A stretch of 64,000 nt of DNA from assembly GCF_011683955.1 (NCBI RefSeq), contig NZ_JAAQPI010000004.1, forward strand, positions 124,001 to 188,000. The letters are read 5' to 3'. Shown here in pieces: positions 32,594 to 41,813 of this stretch. How positions within the stretch are numbered: position 1 is the first letter of the stretch; the number at the start of each line of letters is the position of its first letter. This stretch comes from Pseudomaricurvus alkylphenolicus (lineage in GTDB: Bacteria > Pseudomonadota > Gammaproteobacteria > Pseudomonadales > Cellvibrionaceae). The notes under the pieces are model-generated. The model saw nothing but the letters and a program-made list of their open reading frames with translations, did not search any database and was not told where the DNA came from. The position numbers were made by a program, and so were the translations under genes.

Positions 32594-34162
32594 GTGTCTT
32601 CAACATCTTGTCAGGGAATGATCGCCTGTGGTCACCCCGCCACCGCCTCCGCTGCGGAGGAAATTCTGCTCGACGGCGGCAACGCCTTTGACGCTATCGT
32701 TGCCGCCCATTTTGCCGCTTGCGTCGCGGAGCCCGTGCTTGCCTCGCTCGGTGGTGGCGGCTACCTGTTGGCACATCCACTGGATCGCGATCCCATCGCC
32801 TACGATTTTTTTAACCAGACGCCGCGCCACAAGAAACCTGAATCCGATATCGAGTTCTATGCCATGTTGGCGGACTTTGGCACCGCCCAGCAGGAATTTC
32901 ATATCGGCCTGGGCTCCATGGCAACACCAGGAGCCATACGGGGCATGTTTGCCATCCATGGGGACTTGTGCAAACTGCCCATGCGACGTCTGGTGCAACC
33001 GGCAGCTCGGCTGGCTCGCGAAGGCGTTGTCTTTAATCATTTTCAATCGTACATATTTGATATTATCGCTCCCATTTTCACCGCCACTGAAGAAGCGAGA
33101 AGTATCTATACATCTGATGGCAAGACGCTGATTCGGGAAGGTGAAACACTGATCCAGACGGCCATGGCCGACACATTAGTGGCTCTCGGCGAAGAGAAAG
33201 AAGATCTGTTTTACGAAGGTGACATTGCTCAACGGCTGGCTGAACATTGCCAGCACCAGGGCGGCCACTTAACGCTGGAAGATCTCAAACATTATGAGGT
33301 CATCCGCCGCCAACCGCTCACTCGTCAATATCGTAAAGCTCGGTTGTACACCAATCCCCCGCCCTCTTCCGGCGGTACTCTGATCGCCTTTGCCTTATCG
33401 TTGTTGGAGACTGAAAACCTGGCCTCATTGGGTTGGCATAGCCCTGAACACTTGGGGCTGCTCGCCGATATTATGGCACTGACCAATAAAGCCAGAATCG
33501 ATGCCCATCTGGATGACGACGACAGCCCCATCTCCCATGACCATCATTTGAAGCAACTTCTCGATCCTGTTCTGCTCGAGCAGTATCGACAGCAGATCCA
33601 CCAACGCAGCCAGTGTCTGCGAGGGACGACCCACCTCACCGTTATGGATCAATACGGTAATAGTGCAGCGATGACTGTCAGCAACGGAGAGGGTTGCGGG
33701 CATATCCTGCCGGGCACCGGCATTATGCTCAATAACGTGTTGGGCGAAGAGGATTTAAACCCGGGAGGTTTTCACCGTTGGCAACCCAATCAGAGAATGA
33801 CATCCATGATGGCCCCAAGCCTGATTGAAACCGATAACCAGCGGATCGCACTCGGCTCCGGAGGTTCCAATCGGTTGCGTACGGCTATTTTACAAGTCAT
33901 CAGCAACCTGGTGGATTTTGGTATGTCACCTGAGCAGGCTGTCGATAGCGCTCGCATTCACGTCGAGAACGAATTGCTGAATATCGAACAGGTCAACGGT
34001 GAAGTTCCCGCCAGCTTGCTGCAAGCCTACCCACAACACCGGTTATGGCCCGAACGGAGTTTGTTTTTTGGCGGCGTGCATACAGTGGTGCAGATGGCAG
34101 AGAGATTTAATGGTGCCGGCGATCCGCGGCGCGGTGGCGTCGCGGTGAGGGTGGGAATATAG
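32594..34162 (+). CDS. Gamma-glutamyltransferase family protein
   Basis: A 522-residue Ntn-hydrolase precursor with a GTG start. The predicted self-cleavage/nucleophile threonine lies in RGTTHLTVMD, followed by GNSAAMTVSNGEG and LGSGGSNR, all typical of the family's small subunit. The N-terminal large-subunit region carries DGGNAFDAIVAAHFAACVAEP. It lacks an obvious signal peptide, unlike periplasmic E. coli Ggt, so it may be a cytoplasmic GGT-like acylase/amidase. It begins 50 bases after the MarR gene on the same strand. Whether it acts on glutathione or on a gamma-glutamyl conjugate of an amine is unknown. Confidence 0.85.
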   Translation: MSSTSCQGMIACGHPATASAAEEILLDGGNAFDAIVAAHFAACVAEPVLASLGGGGYLLAHPLDRDPIAYDFFNQTPRHKKPESDIEFYAMLADFGTAQQEFHIGLGSMATPGAIRGMFAIHGDLCKLPMRRLVQPAARLAREGVVFNHFQSYIFDIIAPIFTATEEARSIYTSDGKTLIREGETLIQTAMADTLVALGEEKEDLFYEGDIAQRLAEHCQHQGGHLTLEDLKHYEVIRRQPLTRQYRKARLYTNPPPSSGGTLIAFALSLLETENLASLGWHSPEHLGLLADIMALTNKARIDAHLDDDDSPISHDHHLKQLLDPVLLEQYRQQIHQRSQCLRGTTHLTVMDQYGNSAAMTVSNGEGCGHILPGTGIMLNNVLGEEDLNPGGFHRWQPNQRMTSMMAPSLIETDNQRIALGSGGSNRLRTAILQVISNLVDFGMSPEQAVDSARIHVENELLNIEQVNGEVPASLLQAYPQHRLWPERSLFFGGVHTVVQMAERFNGAGDPRRGGVAVRVGI

Positions 34163-34561
34163 CTATCGGGATGTTCCTTTCAGGTAACAAATCACCGCCT
34201 GCCGCTGGTGCTCCTTGCGAATCCCCGCAAACGCCATGGTGGTGCCAGGAAAGTTCTTCATGGGATTGGCAAGGAATTTGTCCAGCGCCGCTTCTGACCA
34301 ATGAGTGCCCTGCTCACTTAGCGCCGGAGAGAATGGAAAACCTTCAATCTTGCCAATGCCACGGCCAACCACACCCAGTAAGTTGGGCCCCGCAGCGTGT
34401 GAGCCGCTGTTGTCAAAGGTATGGCAAGCCGCACATTTGCCAAATATCTTTTTACCCAGTTTCTGATCGCATTCGCCTGAAGATTTCGCGCCGGCTAGGG
34501 CGCACACAGGAATCAACACAAAAATGAGTGCTTGTATGACGGTTCGAACCCATATTCTCAT
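34163..34561 (-). CDS. Class I cytochrome c, periplasmic
   Basis: A 132-residue protein with a signal peptide (ending near CALAGA), one haem-binding CAACH motif (KCAACHTF), a GPNLLGVVGR stretch and an axial Met in TTMAFAGIR. This fits cytochrome c2/c550-type electron carriers. It lies 10 bases after the small secreted protein and downstream of a TAT-exported amine oxidase on the same strand. It may accept electrons from that or another periplasmic dehydrogenase; that link is inference. Confidence 0.9.
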   Translation of the reverse strand: MRIWVRTVIQALIFVLIPVCALAGAKSSGECDQKLGKKIFGKCAACHTFDNSGSHAAGPNLLGVVGRGIGKIEGFPFSPALSEQGTHWSEAALDKFLANPMKNFPGTTMAFAGIRKEHQRQAVICYLKGTSR

Positions 34562-34571
34562 GGCACCAACC

Positions 34572-35090
34572 TCAACGCATACTCACGGAAGACGGCAAGT
34601 TCAGGAACCCCTTGCCTTCGTCCGTCCCCAGGAAAACATCTTCCGACGGTGCTGGCAGGTACTCAAAGTTACTTTTAAATGAACCGGAAACACCCTGCCA
34701 TTTTCCGGTACCACCTGTTACGCGATAGCGATTTGACTCGCCCTCGGTCACCAATTCGATCATCAATCTGTCGTTATCAGAGTCGGCCCAACTGCATCGC
34801 CCGACCCCGCTGGTACCAGCGTGGCCACCCACCTCATCGAAGCCAAGACAATCTATGGAGAACTTCCATTGTTTGCCGCTATTTGTCGTTAGCGTTGTTG
34901 CCCCTTTGACGCTGTAAACAAATGCACTTTGACGTTCACCGGTACTGATCAGACTTTCCGTAACGGCGTGAAAGGCGCCGGATAACTTCACGTTCAGGCG
35001 TTCAGCGGATATGGCGGTTGTGGAGATTGCCAGAGCTGCAACGGCGATGACAGACTTGATTGTGGTCGCAGGTTTGGTAGACAGTTTCAT
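34572..35090 (-). CDS. Secreted protein of unknown function
   Basis: A 172-residue protein with a signal peptide (about residues 1-29, ending ISA). The mature part is beta-rich with a GGTGKWQGVSGSF motif, reminiscent of small beta-barrels of the allene-oxide-cyclase/dirigent kind. I do not recognise a specific family. It sits between the amine oxidase and cytochrome c genes on the same strand, 61 bases after the former, suggesting a shared periplasmic process. Confidence 0.7.
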   Translation of the reverse strand: MKLSTKPATTIKSVIAVAALAISTTAISAERLNVKLSGAFHAVTESLISTGERQSAFVYSVKGATTLTTNSGKQWKFSIDCLGFDEVGGHAGTSGVGRCSWADSDNDRLMIELVTEGESNRYRVTGGTGKWQGVSGSFKSNFEYLPAPSEDVFLGTDEGKGFLNLPSSVSMR

Positions 35091-35151
35091 AATGACATTC
35101 CTCTCTGGTGTCGTTTTCAGAATCTTTCGGAGTTAAAGATCAGTGATCGGT

Positions 35152-36615
35152 TTATGCCGACTTTGCGCTAGGCGAGGAGACTCCGGCCAGTTCTTCCGGG
35201 ATCAACCTTTCACCGACCAGGCGGGCTGCCCTGGCTCCGGTTTCGATGGCGCCGTCAATAAAACCACGCCAACCATTGGCGATATCCGCGCCGGCGAAGT
35301 AGAGGTTACCCTCTGGGCGCTGAAGCTCCTGCAGTGCCCCGGTCAACATCCCGGGCGGATACATACACCAGGTGCCTTTGGAGAAGGGATCAAGATTCCA
35401 GTCATAGCTAAAGGACTCCAGCAGTTCCACTCCAGGCTGGAAAAGATGCACCGCTTTCTGGATTTCCTCGTCATCGTTAACGTCCAGATAATCGGGCGAT
35501 GCGTTAAAACCAACAGTGATCTGGCTATCGCCATCGTCGTACTCCGTCCAGTAAAAGTTAAACGCCATATCCTCACGACCCTGTGCAAAAATCACCGGAT
35601 GCTTACCTTTAATACGCATGTAAACTTTACTGCCAGAACCTGTGTGACCTTGCTGGCTGGCGTCGAGCTTGACGTGTGAAATGGTCGGTTCGAATTGAAT
35701 CTGGGAAAGGACATTGAGAGGCAGTGCAAAAATCACCGTTCGAGCGCGAATGTGTTCACCGCGCCCCGTTACAATGCTGACGCCACCAGCCTGCTGGGAC
35801 ACACTTCGAACCACCGTACCCAAACGTAACTCCGCCCTGCTGTCGCCTTGCATTTTTTCCAACAATGCTCGGGTACCGCCTTTTAAGCGGTAATAACCCA
35901 AGTTGGACCACATAAATGCCTGATCAAAACCGCCGAGGGCAATCCAGCGCAAGTGGTCGAGGTAGCTGCTCTCAGTGGCGGGGGCATGTCCGTTAATAGC
36001 GGCAAGACTGCGAGCCAGGGTTTTCTGAACGTCGCTCAGGTCCAATTTTTCGATCGCCTCCGCCGCGGACATTTGATCCAGTTGCTGGAATTGGCGACTT
36101 TGCGACTGCAACAGGGGCTCATAGGGGTGAGGAAACATCTCCCTGGCCGGTGCAAAAAACTTTTCGAACGCTTCAGTGGAAAGCCTGCCGTACTCTGCAC
36201 CATTACCTTCCATCCGCTCGCGGCCGTGGTACCAAACGAATTGCTCGGCACCGGTGGAAGCGCTCATGTCGATCTCCATACCGTAACGCATGCACTCCGA
36301 CCACACATGAGGCTGGCCCCAACCCAACCAAGTGCCACCGGCATCAATATCATGCCCACCAAAGCGGGTGGTAAAGGTGCGGCCACCAAGACGCGGGCGA
36401 GCTTCCAACAGCAGTGTGCGCAGGCCCATCTGGCTGGCATCGCGAGCGGCGGTGACTCCGGCGAAACCCCCGCCAATCACCACAGTGTCGTAAAGGTCTG
36501 TGCCGTTACTGTCAGCGTGTTTTCTCTCGCCTGCCGACCCACCGGCCAGGGATGATCCGGCGGCGGCAACAGAGAGGCCCCCCAAGGTGTGTTTGATAAA
36601 TTGACGACGTTGCAT
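35152..36615 (-). CDS. TAT-exported flavin-containing amine oxidase
   Basis: A 487-residue flavoprotein. It starts with a twin-arginine signal (RRQFIKHTLGG) followed by a hydrophobic stretch, so it is folded with FAD before export. The FAD site is VVIGGGFAGVTAARDASQMG and RPRLGGRTFT. The C-terminal GNLYFAGADIANGWRGFIDG is the monoamine-oxidase-type flavin motif. It would oxidatively deaminate an amine in the periplasm to an aldehyde and ammonia. Context with a cytochrome c suggests it may use an electron acceptor other than oxygen. The substrate is unknown; tryptamine or polyamines are possible. Confidence 0.88.
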   Translation of the reverse strand: MQRRQFIKHTLGGLSVAAAGSSLAGGSAGERKHADSNGTDLYDTVVIGGGFAGVTAARDASQMGLRTLLLEARPRLGGRTFTTRFGGHDIDAGGTWLGWGQPHVWSECMRYGMEIDMSASTGAEQFVWYHGRERMEGNGAEYGRLSTEAFEKFFAPAREMFPHPYEPLLQSQSRQFQQLDQMSAAEAIEKLDLSDVQKTLARSLAAINGHAPATESSYLDHLRWIALGGFDQAFMWSNLGYYRLKGGTRALLEKMQGDSRAELRLGTVVRSVSQQAGGVSIVTGRGEHIRARTVIFALPLNVLSQIQFEPTISHVKLDASQQGHTGSGSKVYMRIKGKHPVIFAQGREDMAFNFYWTEYDDGDSQITVGFNASPDYLDVNDDEEIQKAVHLFQPGVELLESFSYDWNLDPFSKGTWCMYPPGMLTGALQELQRPEGNLYFAGADIANGWRGFIDGAIETGARAARLVGERLIPEELAGVSSPSAKSA

Positions 36616-36799
36616 GGCAGCTTGCCTCCCGCTCCGAATCTTTTTTGAGGGTCTCCCGGCCTGTTTCCAGGACAGCCTCTGGGATCTTGAAACTTCTTAA
36701 ATTTGTCATACGACTGACCAAACTATACTCGGCAGGAATATTGCCGGTCAAGACTTTTGTCATCTAACCAAACTAGCTCTTATTCGCTATAATCACCGA

Positions 36800-37420
36800 A
36801 TGACAAAATCCAACACCCCCAAGCGCACCCGCGCAGGCACCGCCCAACGTACCGATGGCAAGGCTACCGCCGTCAAAATTGTCGAAGCCGCCTACCAATT
36901 GCTTAAAACCGATGGCGCCGATGATTTCTCCTTGCGTAATGTCGCCCAAAAGGCAGAGGTCCGGCTGGCCAACCTGCAATACTACTATCCTCGCAAGGAA
37001 GCCCTGATCCGGGCGCTAATGGAATATGTGGGGGACGAATACGACCGACGCTATGAACGGCATCTGCTCAGCGTCGAGGATTCTCCTTTGGGGCGCTTTA
37101 AGGCGGTGATTGAATTTAACCTGGCGGATGTCAGTGCTCCGGAAACCCGGCACTTTTTTATTCAATTCTGGCCGTTATTGGGTGTCGCAGACAATTACAC
37201 GGGTGAGTTGTTGGCGCAGTTCTATACTCCACAGAAGCGCCAGCTATGTAGCAGAATCAAAGAGCTGAATCCTGCGCTGACGCCCCAGGAGATCACCTTG
37301 CGAAGCGAACTGATCACCGCCATGTTTGAGGGTTTGATGGTTACGTCGAGCCTGGAGCACTCGGATCTGGAGGCCATGAAGACTCTGATACTCGACCAGG
37401 CGTTGGCTCTGGTAAGCTGA
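36800..37420 (+). CDS. TetR-family transcriptional regulator
   Basis: A 206-residue regulator with an N-terminal TetR helix-turn-helix (KIVEAAYQLLKTDGADDFSL, NVAQKAEVRLANLQYYYPRK) and a helical ligand domain. It diverges from the amine oxidase gene across 184 bases, so control of the amine oxidase group is the simplest guess. No palindrome stood out to me in that interval. Confidence 0.88.
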   Translation: MTKSNTPKRTRAGTAQRTDGKATAVKIVEAAYQLLKTDGADDFSLRNVAQKAEVRLANLQYYYPRKEALIRALMEYVGDEYDRRYERHLLSVEDSPLGRFKAVIEFNLADVSAPETRHFFIQFWPLLGVADNYTGELLAQFYTPQKRQLCSRIKELNPALTPQEITLRSELITAMFEGLMVTSSLEHSDLEAMKTLILDQALALVS

Positions 37421-37443
37421 GTTCTGCAGAGTCATTCGAGACC

Positions 37444-38205
37444 TTACATTACTTCTCCACCCGCAACCGCAATCGCCTGCCCGGTCACCGATTCCGAGCC
37501 GGGCTGGCACAACCACAACACCGCATTGGCCACTTCTTCAGGTTGTACCAGTCGCCCTTGAGGGTTGCTGGCCGTCAGCTCGGCTCTCGCCTCCTCTTCC
37601 GTACGACCGGTTTTCTCCATGATGGTGGCAATGGAATCCTTGACGATATCAGTCTCGGTATACCCGGGGCAGACGGCATTAATGGTAATGCCCTTAGCCG
37701 CATTCTCCAGGGCCATGGAACGGGTCAAACCCAAAGTGCCGTGTTTGGCCGCCACATAGGCGGAGACATAGCCGTAACCCTTGAGCGCCGCAGTACTGGC
37801 AATATTAATTATCTTGCCGCTGTTGCGGGGCTGCATGTCCTTTAAAGCCTCGCGGCTGCAGTAAAAGACACTGTCGAGATTCACCGCCATCATCCGGCGC
37901 CAGAGATCATCATCCATTTTGTGGGCCGGCGCCGTGTGCGCCTGACCGGCGTTGTTGACCAGTATGTCGATGGGGCCGAAGCCCTCCCGGGCTTGTTCGA
38001 AGGCATGGGCAATAGCACCGCTGTCGGTCACATCCACTGAAATCGCTTGTGCCTCTGCCAACTCAGCCGCTTTGGCTTGCAGGGATTCCAGGGATCGCCC
38101 CATCAAACTGATCTTGGCGCCTTCTGCCGACAAGGCATCCACAATCGCCGCTCCGATGCCACGTCCTGCTCCGGTAACCACAATATGCTTATTTTTCAAT
38201 GACAT
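37444..38205 (-). CDS. SDR family oxidoreductase, probable 3-hydroxyacyl-CoA dehydrogenase type
   Basis: A 253-residue SDR with TGAGRGIGAAI, NNAGQAHTAP, the catalytic Ser in NIASTAALKG, YVAAK and C-terminal GQAIAVAGGEVM. The start at 38205 begins MSLKNKHIVVTG; 10 extra codons lie in frame upstream. It is divergent from the enoyl-CoA hydratase gene and shares the operator at 38250, so it is probably part of the same ring-degradation route. It could oxidise a hydroxyacyl-CoA formed by the hydratase. The substrate is inferred from context. Confidence 0.85.
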   Translation of the reverse strand: MSLKNKHIVVTGAGRGIGAAIVDALSAEGAKISLMGRSLESLQAKAAELAEAQAISVDVTDSGAIAHAFEQAREGFGPIDILVNNAGQAHTAPAHKMDDDLWRRMMAVNLDSVFYCSREALKDMQPRNSGKIINIASTAALKGYGYVSAYVAAKHGTLGLTRSMALENAAKGITINAVCPGYTETDIVKDSIATIMEKTGRTEEEARAELTASNPQGRLVQPEEVANAVLWLCQPGSESVTGQAIAVAGGEVM

Positions 38206-38249
38206 AGTTCTATTATCCCAATTTCTCGGCGGCAATTGACAATCAATTT

Positions 38250-38267
38250 TATATTACACGTAAAATA
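38250..38267. promoter_or_regulatory. Putative MarR operator, copy 4
   Basis: TATATTACACGTAAAATA is the reference copy of the motif shared with sites at 161, 11968 and 31902. It lies between the divergent SDR and enoyl-CoA hydratase genes and could control both. Confidence 0.72.
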
Positions 38268-38378
38268 TTTGCCAGTAATGGATTTACTCTCTACAATGTC
38301 AGCATCTCTAACCATACTCATAGACAGCAATTGCGCAGATAGCCAACGACTAACGATTAAACGAGAGGAGCCCGTCAC

Positions 38379-39206
38379 ATGCGAGACAGGAACCGTTTTG
38401 ACCCCACCACCTACAGCCCGGAACATTTTCTCTGGAGCTTTGATCAGGGCGTAGCCACCATCACCCTGAACATCCCCGACCGCAAGAACCCTCTGACCTT
38501 TGAGTCCTATGCGGAGCTGCGCGATACCTTCCGCGACCTGGTGTATGTGGACGATGTGAAAGCGGTGGTGATGACCGGTGCGGCGGGCAACTTCTGCTCC
38601 GGCGGCGATGTACACGACATTATTGGCCCCCTCACCCGCATGGATATGCGCGGCCTGCTGGACTTTACCCGCATGACCGGTGATCTGGTTAAAGCCATGC
38701 GCAACTGCCCGCAGCCAATTTTGTCCGCCATCGATGGTATTTGCGTTGGCGCAGGCGCGATCATCGCCATGGCCAGTGACCTGCGTTACGGCACCGAGAA
38801 GGCCAAAGCCGCGTTTCTGTTTACGCGCGTGGGCCTTGCCGGTTGCGATATGGGCGCCTGCGCCATGCTGCCGCGTATTATCGGCCAGGGCCGCGCCTCG
38901 GATCTGCTCTATACCGGTCGCACCATGAGCGCGGAAGAAGGCGAGCGCTGGGGTTTTTATAACCGCCTCTGCTCATCGGAGACCGTGCTGGAAGAAACCC
39001 AGGCCATGGCTCATAAACTGTTGCAGGGCCCTACCTTTGCCCACGGTATTACCAAGACCATGTTGCACCAGGAGTGGAACATGAGCATCGACCAGGCCAT
39101 CGAGGCGGAAGCCCAGGCACAGGCCATTTGCATGCAGACCGCCGATTTCGAACGCGCCTACAACGCTTTCGTCAACAAAGAGAAACCCACGTTCGAGGGT
39201 AACTGA
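38379..39206 (+). CDS. Enoyl-CoA hydratase/isomerase family protein
   Basis: A 275-residue crotonase-fold enzyme. It has the oxyanion-hole stretches [14 protein letters not shown] and [20 protein letters not shown]. In the second region the usual catalytic Glu pattern is shifted ([20 protein letters not shown]), as in family members acting on ring-derived CoA esters. The ribosome site is good (GAGAGGAG). It is the first gene of a plus-strand operon with acyl-CoA dehydrogenase (2 bases apart) and RidA. It likely hydrates or opens the dearomatised ring product of the aminobenzoyl-CoA enzyme; the precise step is inference. Confidence 0.88.
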   Translation: MRDRNRFDPTTYSPEHFLWSFDQGVATITLNIPDRKNPLTFESYAELRDTFRDLVYVDDVKAVVMTGAAGNFCSGGDVHDIIGPLTRMDMRGLLDFTRMTGDLVKAMRNCPQPILSAIDGICVGAGAIIAMASDLRYGTEKAKAAFLFTRVGLAGCDMGACAMLPRIIGQGRASDLLYTGRTMSAEEGERWGFYNRLCSSETVLEETQAMAHKLLQGPTFAHGITKTMLHQEWNMSIDQAIEAEAQAQAICMQTADFERAYNAFVNKEKPTFEGN

Positions 39207-39208
39207 TT

Positions 39209-40387
39209 ATGGAACTGTCTCTGGTCGACAAGACTTATCTCAATTGGCCATTCCTGGAAGACAAACATCGCCAGCTGGCCAACGATATTGATACCTGGGC
39301 ACAGGCCAATATCGATGGCGAAGCCCATGGCGATATTGACGTGGATGCCGAGTGCAGCAAGATCGTGCGGCAGTTGGCCGAGGCCGGTTTTCTGAAGCAC
39401 TGCGTTGCCCTTCGCGATGAAAACGGCAAGCTGGATGTTCGCAGCATGTGTCTGATGCGTGAGCACCTGGCCCGCCAATCCGGCCTGGCTGATTTTGCCT
39501 TTGCCATGCAGTGTCTGGGCAGTGTGGCCATCAGCCTGTTCGGCAACGATGAACAGCAACAGCAATACCTGGCTGCAGTTCGCGCCGGTGAAAAAATTGC
39601 CGCATTTGCCCTGACCGAGCCAGACGCCGGCTCCGACGTCGCTGCCATGAGCACCAGTGCGGAGCTGGATGGTGACGAATATGTCATCAACGGAGAAAAA
39701 ACGTTCATTTCCAACGGTGGCATCGCGGATTTTTACACTCTGTTCGCCCGCACCGGTGGCGAGGGGGCTCGGGGCATCACGGCATTTATCGTTGATGCCA
39801 ATACTCCGGGTCTGGAAATCGCCGAGCGCATTAATGTGATTGCGCCGCATCCATTGGCACGGCTGAAATTCACCAACTGTCGTGTTCCCAAGAGCGCCAT
39901 GCTGGGTGAAAAAGGTAAGGGATTTAAAGTCTCCATGGCGACCTTGGATGTGTGTCGTTCCACCGTGGGCGCCGCGTCCCTGGGCTTTGCCCGTCGGGCG
40001 CTTGCTGAAGCCCTGCAGCGTACTGCAAGCCGCGAGCTGTTCGGCGCGCCCATGAACCAGATCCCCGGCGTGCAAACCCAACTGGCGGAGATGGCGACCA
40101 ACATTGATACCAGCGCGCTGTTGATCTACCGCGCCGCTTGGACCAAGGATTGCGTTGCTGACCGTATCACCCGCGAAGCGGCCATGGCCAAGATGTATGC
40201 CACCGATTCTGCCCAACAGACGATCGATGCTGCAGTACAGCTGTTCGGGGGACTGGGTGTTACCAGCGGCATCAAGGTTGAAGAGTTGTACCGTGAGGTG
40301 CGTGCCCTGCGAATTTACGAAGGTGCGTCCGAGGTACAGAAACTGATTATCGCCCGCCAGACGTTGCAAAACGCGGGTGTGATATGA
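39209..40387 (+). CDS. Acyl-CoA dehydrogenase
   Basis: A 392-residue FAD enzyme with [15 protein letters not shown] and the FISNGG flavin/substrate motifs, the C-terminal [11 protein letters not shown] region and the catalytic-base segment [18 protein letters not shown] (acid residue in YEGASE). This is the standard length for soluble acyl-CoA dehydrogenases. It begins 2 bases after the hydratase stop codon. It probably desaturates a cyclic or opened CoA ester in the aminobenzoyl-CoA route. I considered an IacA-like indole oxygenase, which belongs to the same superfamily, but the intact base region favours a true dehydrogenase. Confidence 0.9.
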   Translation: MELSLVDKTYLNWPFLEDKHRQLANDIDTWAQANIDGEAHGDIDVDAECSKIVRQLAEAGFLKHCVALRDENGKLDVRSMCLMREHLARQSGLADFAFAMQCLGSVAISLFGNDEQQQQYLAAVRAGEKIAAFALTEPDAGSDVAAMSTSAELDGDEYVINGEKTFISNGGIADFYTLFARTGGEGARGITAFIVDANTPGLEIAERINVIAPHPLARLKFTNCRVPKSAMLGEKGKGFKVSMATLDVCRSTVGAASLGFARRALAEALQRTASRELFGAPMNQIPGVQTQLAEMATNIDTSALLIYRAAWTKDCVADRITREAAMAKMYATDSAQQTIDAAVQLFGGLGVTSGIKVEELYREVRALRIYEGASEVQKLIIARQTLQNAGVI

Positions 40388-40430
40388 CAAACCCTCAGAG
40401 CAACGCCAGTTGCTAACCAACATAGCAAAC

Positions 40431-40461
40431 CGTAGGGTGGGTTAGCGAAGCGTAACCCACC
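40431..40461. repeat. Short palindromic (REP-like) element within an operon
   Basis: CGTAGGGTGGGTTAGCGAAG continues to CGTAACCCACC, a hairpin related to the units at 6356 and 45801. It separates the acyl-CoA dehydrogenase and RidA genes and could stabilise or partition the transcript. Confidence 0.65.
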
Positions 40462-40498
40462 AAGCGCCAACTAAAAAATTCCGGGAGAAAACCAAACC

Positions 40499-40888
40499 AT
40501 GCAGATTATTCAACCCGAAGGCTGGGCGCAGCCAAAAGGCTATTCCAACGGCATCCTGGCCCAGGGCCAGACTCTATACGTGGGCGGCCAGATCGGCTGG
40601 GACGAGAACGAACAATTCCAAAGCGACGACTTCGTAGATCAGGTTCGTCAGACTCTGCTTAACACCGTTGCCATTCTGGAAGCCGGTGGCGCCAGGCCTG
40701 AGCATATTACCCGCATGACCTGGTATATCACTGACAAACAGGAATACCTGAGCCGCCTGAAAGAAGTGGGCGCCGTTTATCGTGAAGTGATCGGCCGCAA
40801 TTTTCCTGTCATGGCGATGGTTCAGGTAGTGGCACTGATGGAGGATCGTGCTAAGGTGGAGATTGAAACCACCGCCGTTATACCCTGA
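40499..40888 (+). CDS. RidA family (YjgF/YER057c/UK114) enamine/imine deaminase
   Basis: A 129-residue small trimeric protein with PKGYSNGILAQGQTLYVGGQ and the conserved Arg near the end (DRAKVEIETTAV) that holds the carboxylate in RidA enzymes. RidA proteins hydrolyse enamines/imines to ketones and ammonia. This is relevant because 2-aminobenzoyl-CoA monooxygenase/reductase yields an amino-oxo-cyclohexene-carboxyl-CoA, an enamine. A dedicated RidA would remove its nitrogen. It lies 111 bases after the dehydrogenase with a REP-like hairpin between, and probably in the same transcript. The pathway role is inferred. Confidence 0.88.
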   Translation: MQIIQPEGWAQPKGYSNGILAQGQTLYVGGQIGWDENEQFQSDDFVDQVRQTLLNTVAILEAGGARPEHITRMTWYITDKQEYLSRLKEVGAVYREVIGRNFPVMAMVQVVALMEDRAKVEIETTAVIP

Positions 40889-40892
40889 GTTT

Positions 40893-41813
40893 ATGAATCT
40901 ACGCAGCGTCGACTTAAACCTCCTTACCATCTTCGATGCCATTATGACCGAGCGGAAACTCTCCGCTGCCGCCGACAAGATCGGCATGAGTCAACCTGCC
41001 ATGAGCGCCGCCCTCGGGCGGCTGCGCATAACCCTGAAAGACGAGCTGTTTCTCCGCACCGGCAGCGGTGTACGCCCCACCCCCAGAGCCCTGGAACTGG
41101 AACGCCCGATTCGAGAGATTCTGGACAAAATCTCAGATACCATCGCCCAGACGCAAGAGTTCGACCCCACCAAAAGCGACCGCATCTTTACCCTGGCCTC
41201 CATCGATTATGGCGGCATTGCCGTGGTACCTTCGCTGCTGCAAAAGTTGGCCGATCTCCAGACCAGTGTACGCGTCAATATCTGGCCTCAGTACGAAGAA
41301 GACCTTAAAGATCTGATGCACTTTGGCAGCGTGGATTTTGCGCTGGACAATATTCCCATTCTGGAAGATGACTATCATGTGGAAACGGTGCGTCAGGAGC
41401 CCGGCTATTGCCTGGTACGCAAGGATCACCCCGACATTCGTGATGAGTTAACGCTGGACCAATTTCTGGCTGCTGAGCACGTTGTGCTCTACCCCAAGAC
41501 CAATCGCATCTCGTTGCTCGACCAACACCTGCTCTCTACCGGGCTGCGTCGTCGCCATGGTATGAAGGTGCCAAGCTTTTTCAATATGCCCTATATCGTG
41601 CAAAAGACGAATATGATCTGCGCACTGCCCGAACCGGTGGCGCGGCACTTTGCGGAGTTGTTTGATTTGGCACTCTACCCCGCCCCGGTGGAGGATTGGA
41701 AGGCACCGCTGTACCTGATGTGGCATAACAGCCTGCACGGCGAGCCCGGACACCGCTGGCTGCGTGAGATGATTATCGAGTTGTGTCGCGGTTTTAACCC
41801 AGCATCCCGCTGA
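40893..41813 (+). CDS. LysR-family transcriptional regulator
   Basis: A 306-residue LTTR starting at MNLRSVDLNLLTIFDAI with the winged helix ERKLSAAADKIGMSQPAMSA and ALGRLRITLKDELFLR. A periplasmic-binding-like effector domain follows (about 95-300). The start lies 4 bases after the ridA stop codon, so it is probably co-transcribed with the catabolic operon, unlike most LysR genes, which are divergent from their target. Its 3' end overlaps the convergent DUF819 gene by 20 bases. The effector is unknown. Confidence 0.9.
   Translation: MNLRSVDLNLLTIFDAIMTERKLSAAADKIGMSQPAMSAALGRLRITLKDELFLRTGSGVRPTPRALELERPIREILDKISDTIAQTQEFDPTKSDRIFTLASIDYGGIAVVPSLLQKLADLQTSVRVNIWPQYEEDLKDLMHFGSVDFALDNIPILEDDYHVETVRQEPGYCLVRKDHPDIRDELTLDQFLAAEHVVLYPKTNRISLLDQHLLSTGLRRRHGMKVPSFFNMPYIVQKTNMICALPEPVARHFAELFDLALYPAPVEDWKAPLYLMWHNSLHGEPGHRWLREMIIELCRGFNPASR

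Noticed and set aside
39209-40387. IacA-type indole oxygenase
   Set aside because: It shares the acyl-CoA dehydrogenase fold, but the CoA-dehydrogenase motifs and the YEGASE catalytic-base region are intact and its neighbours are beta-oxidation enzymes.
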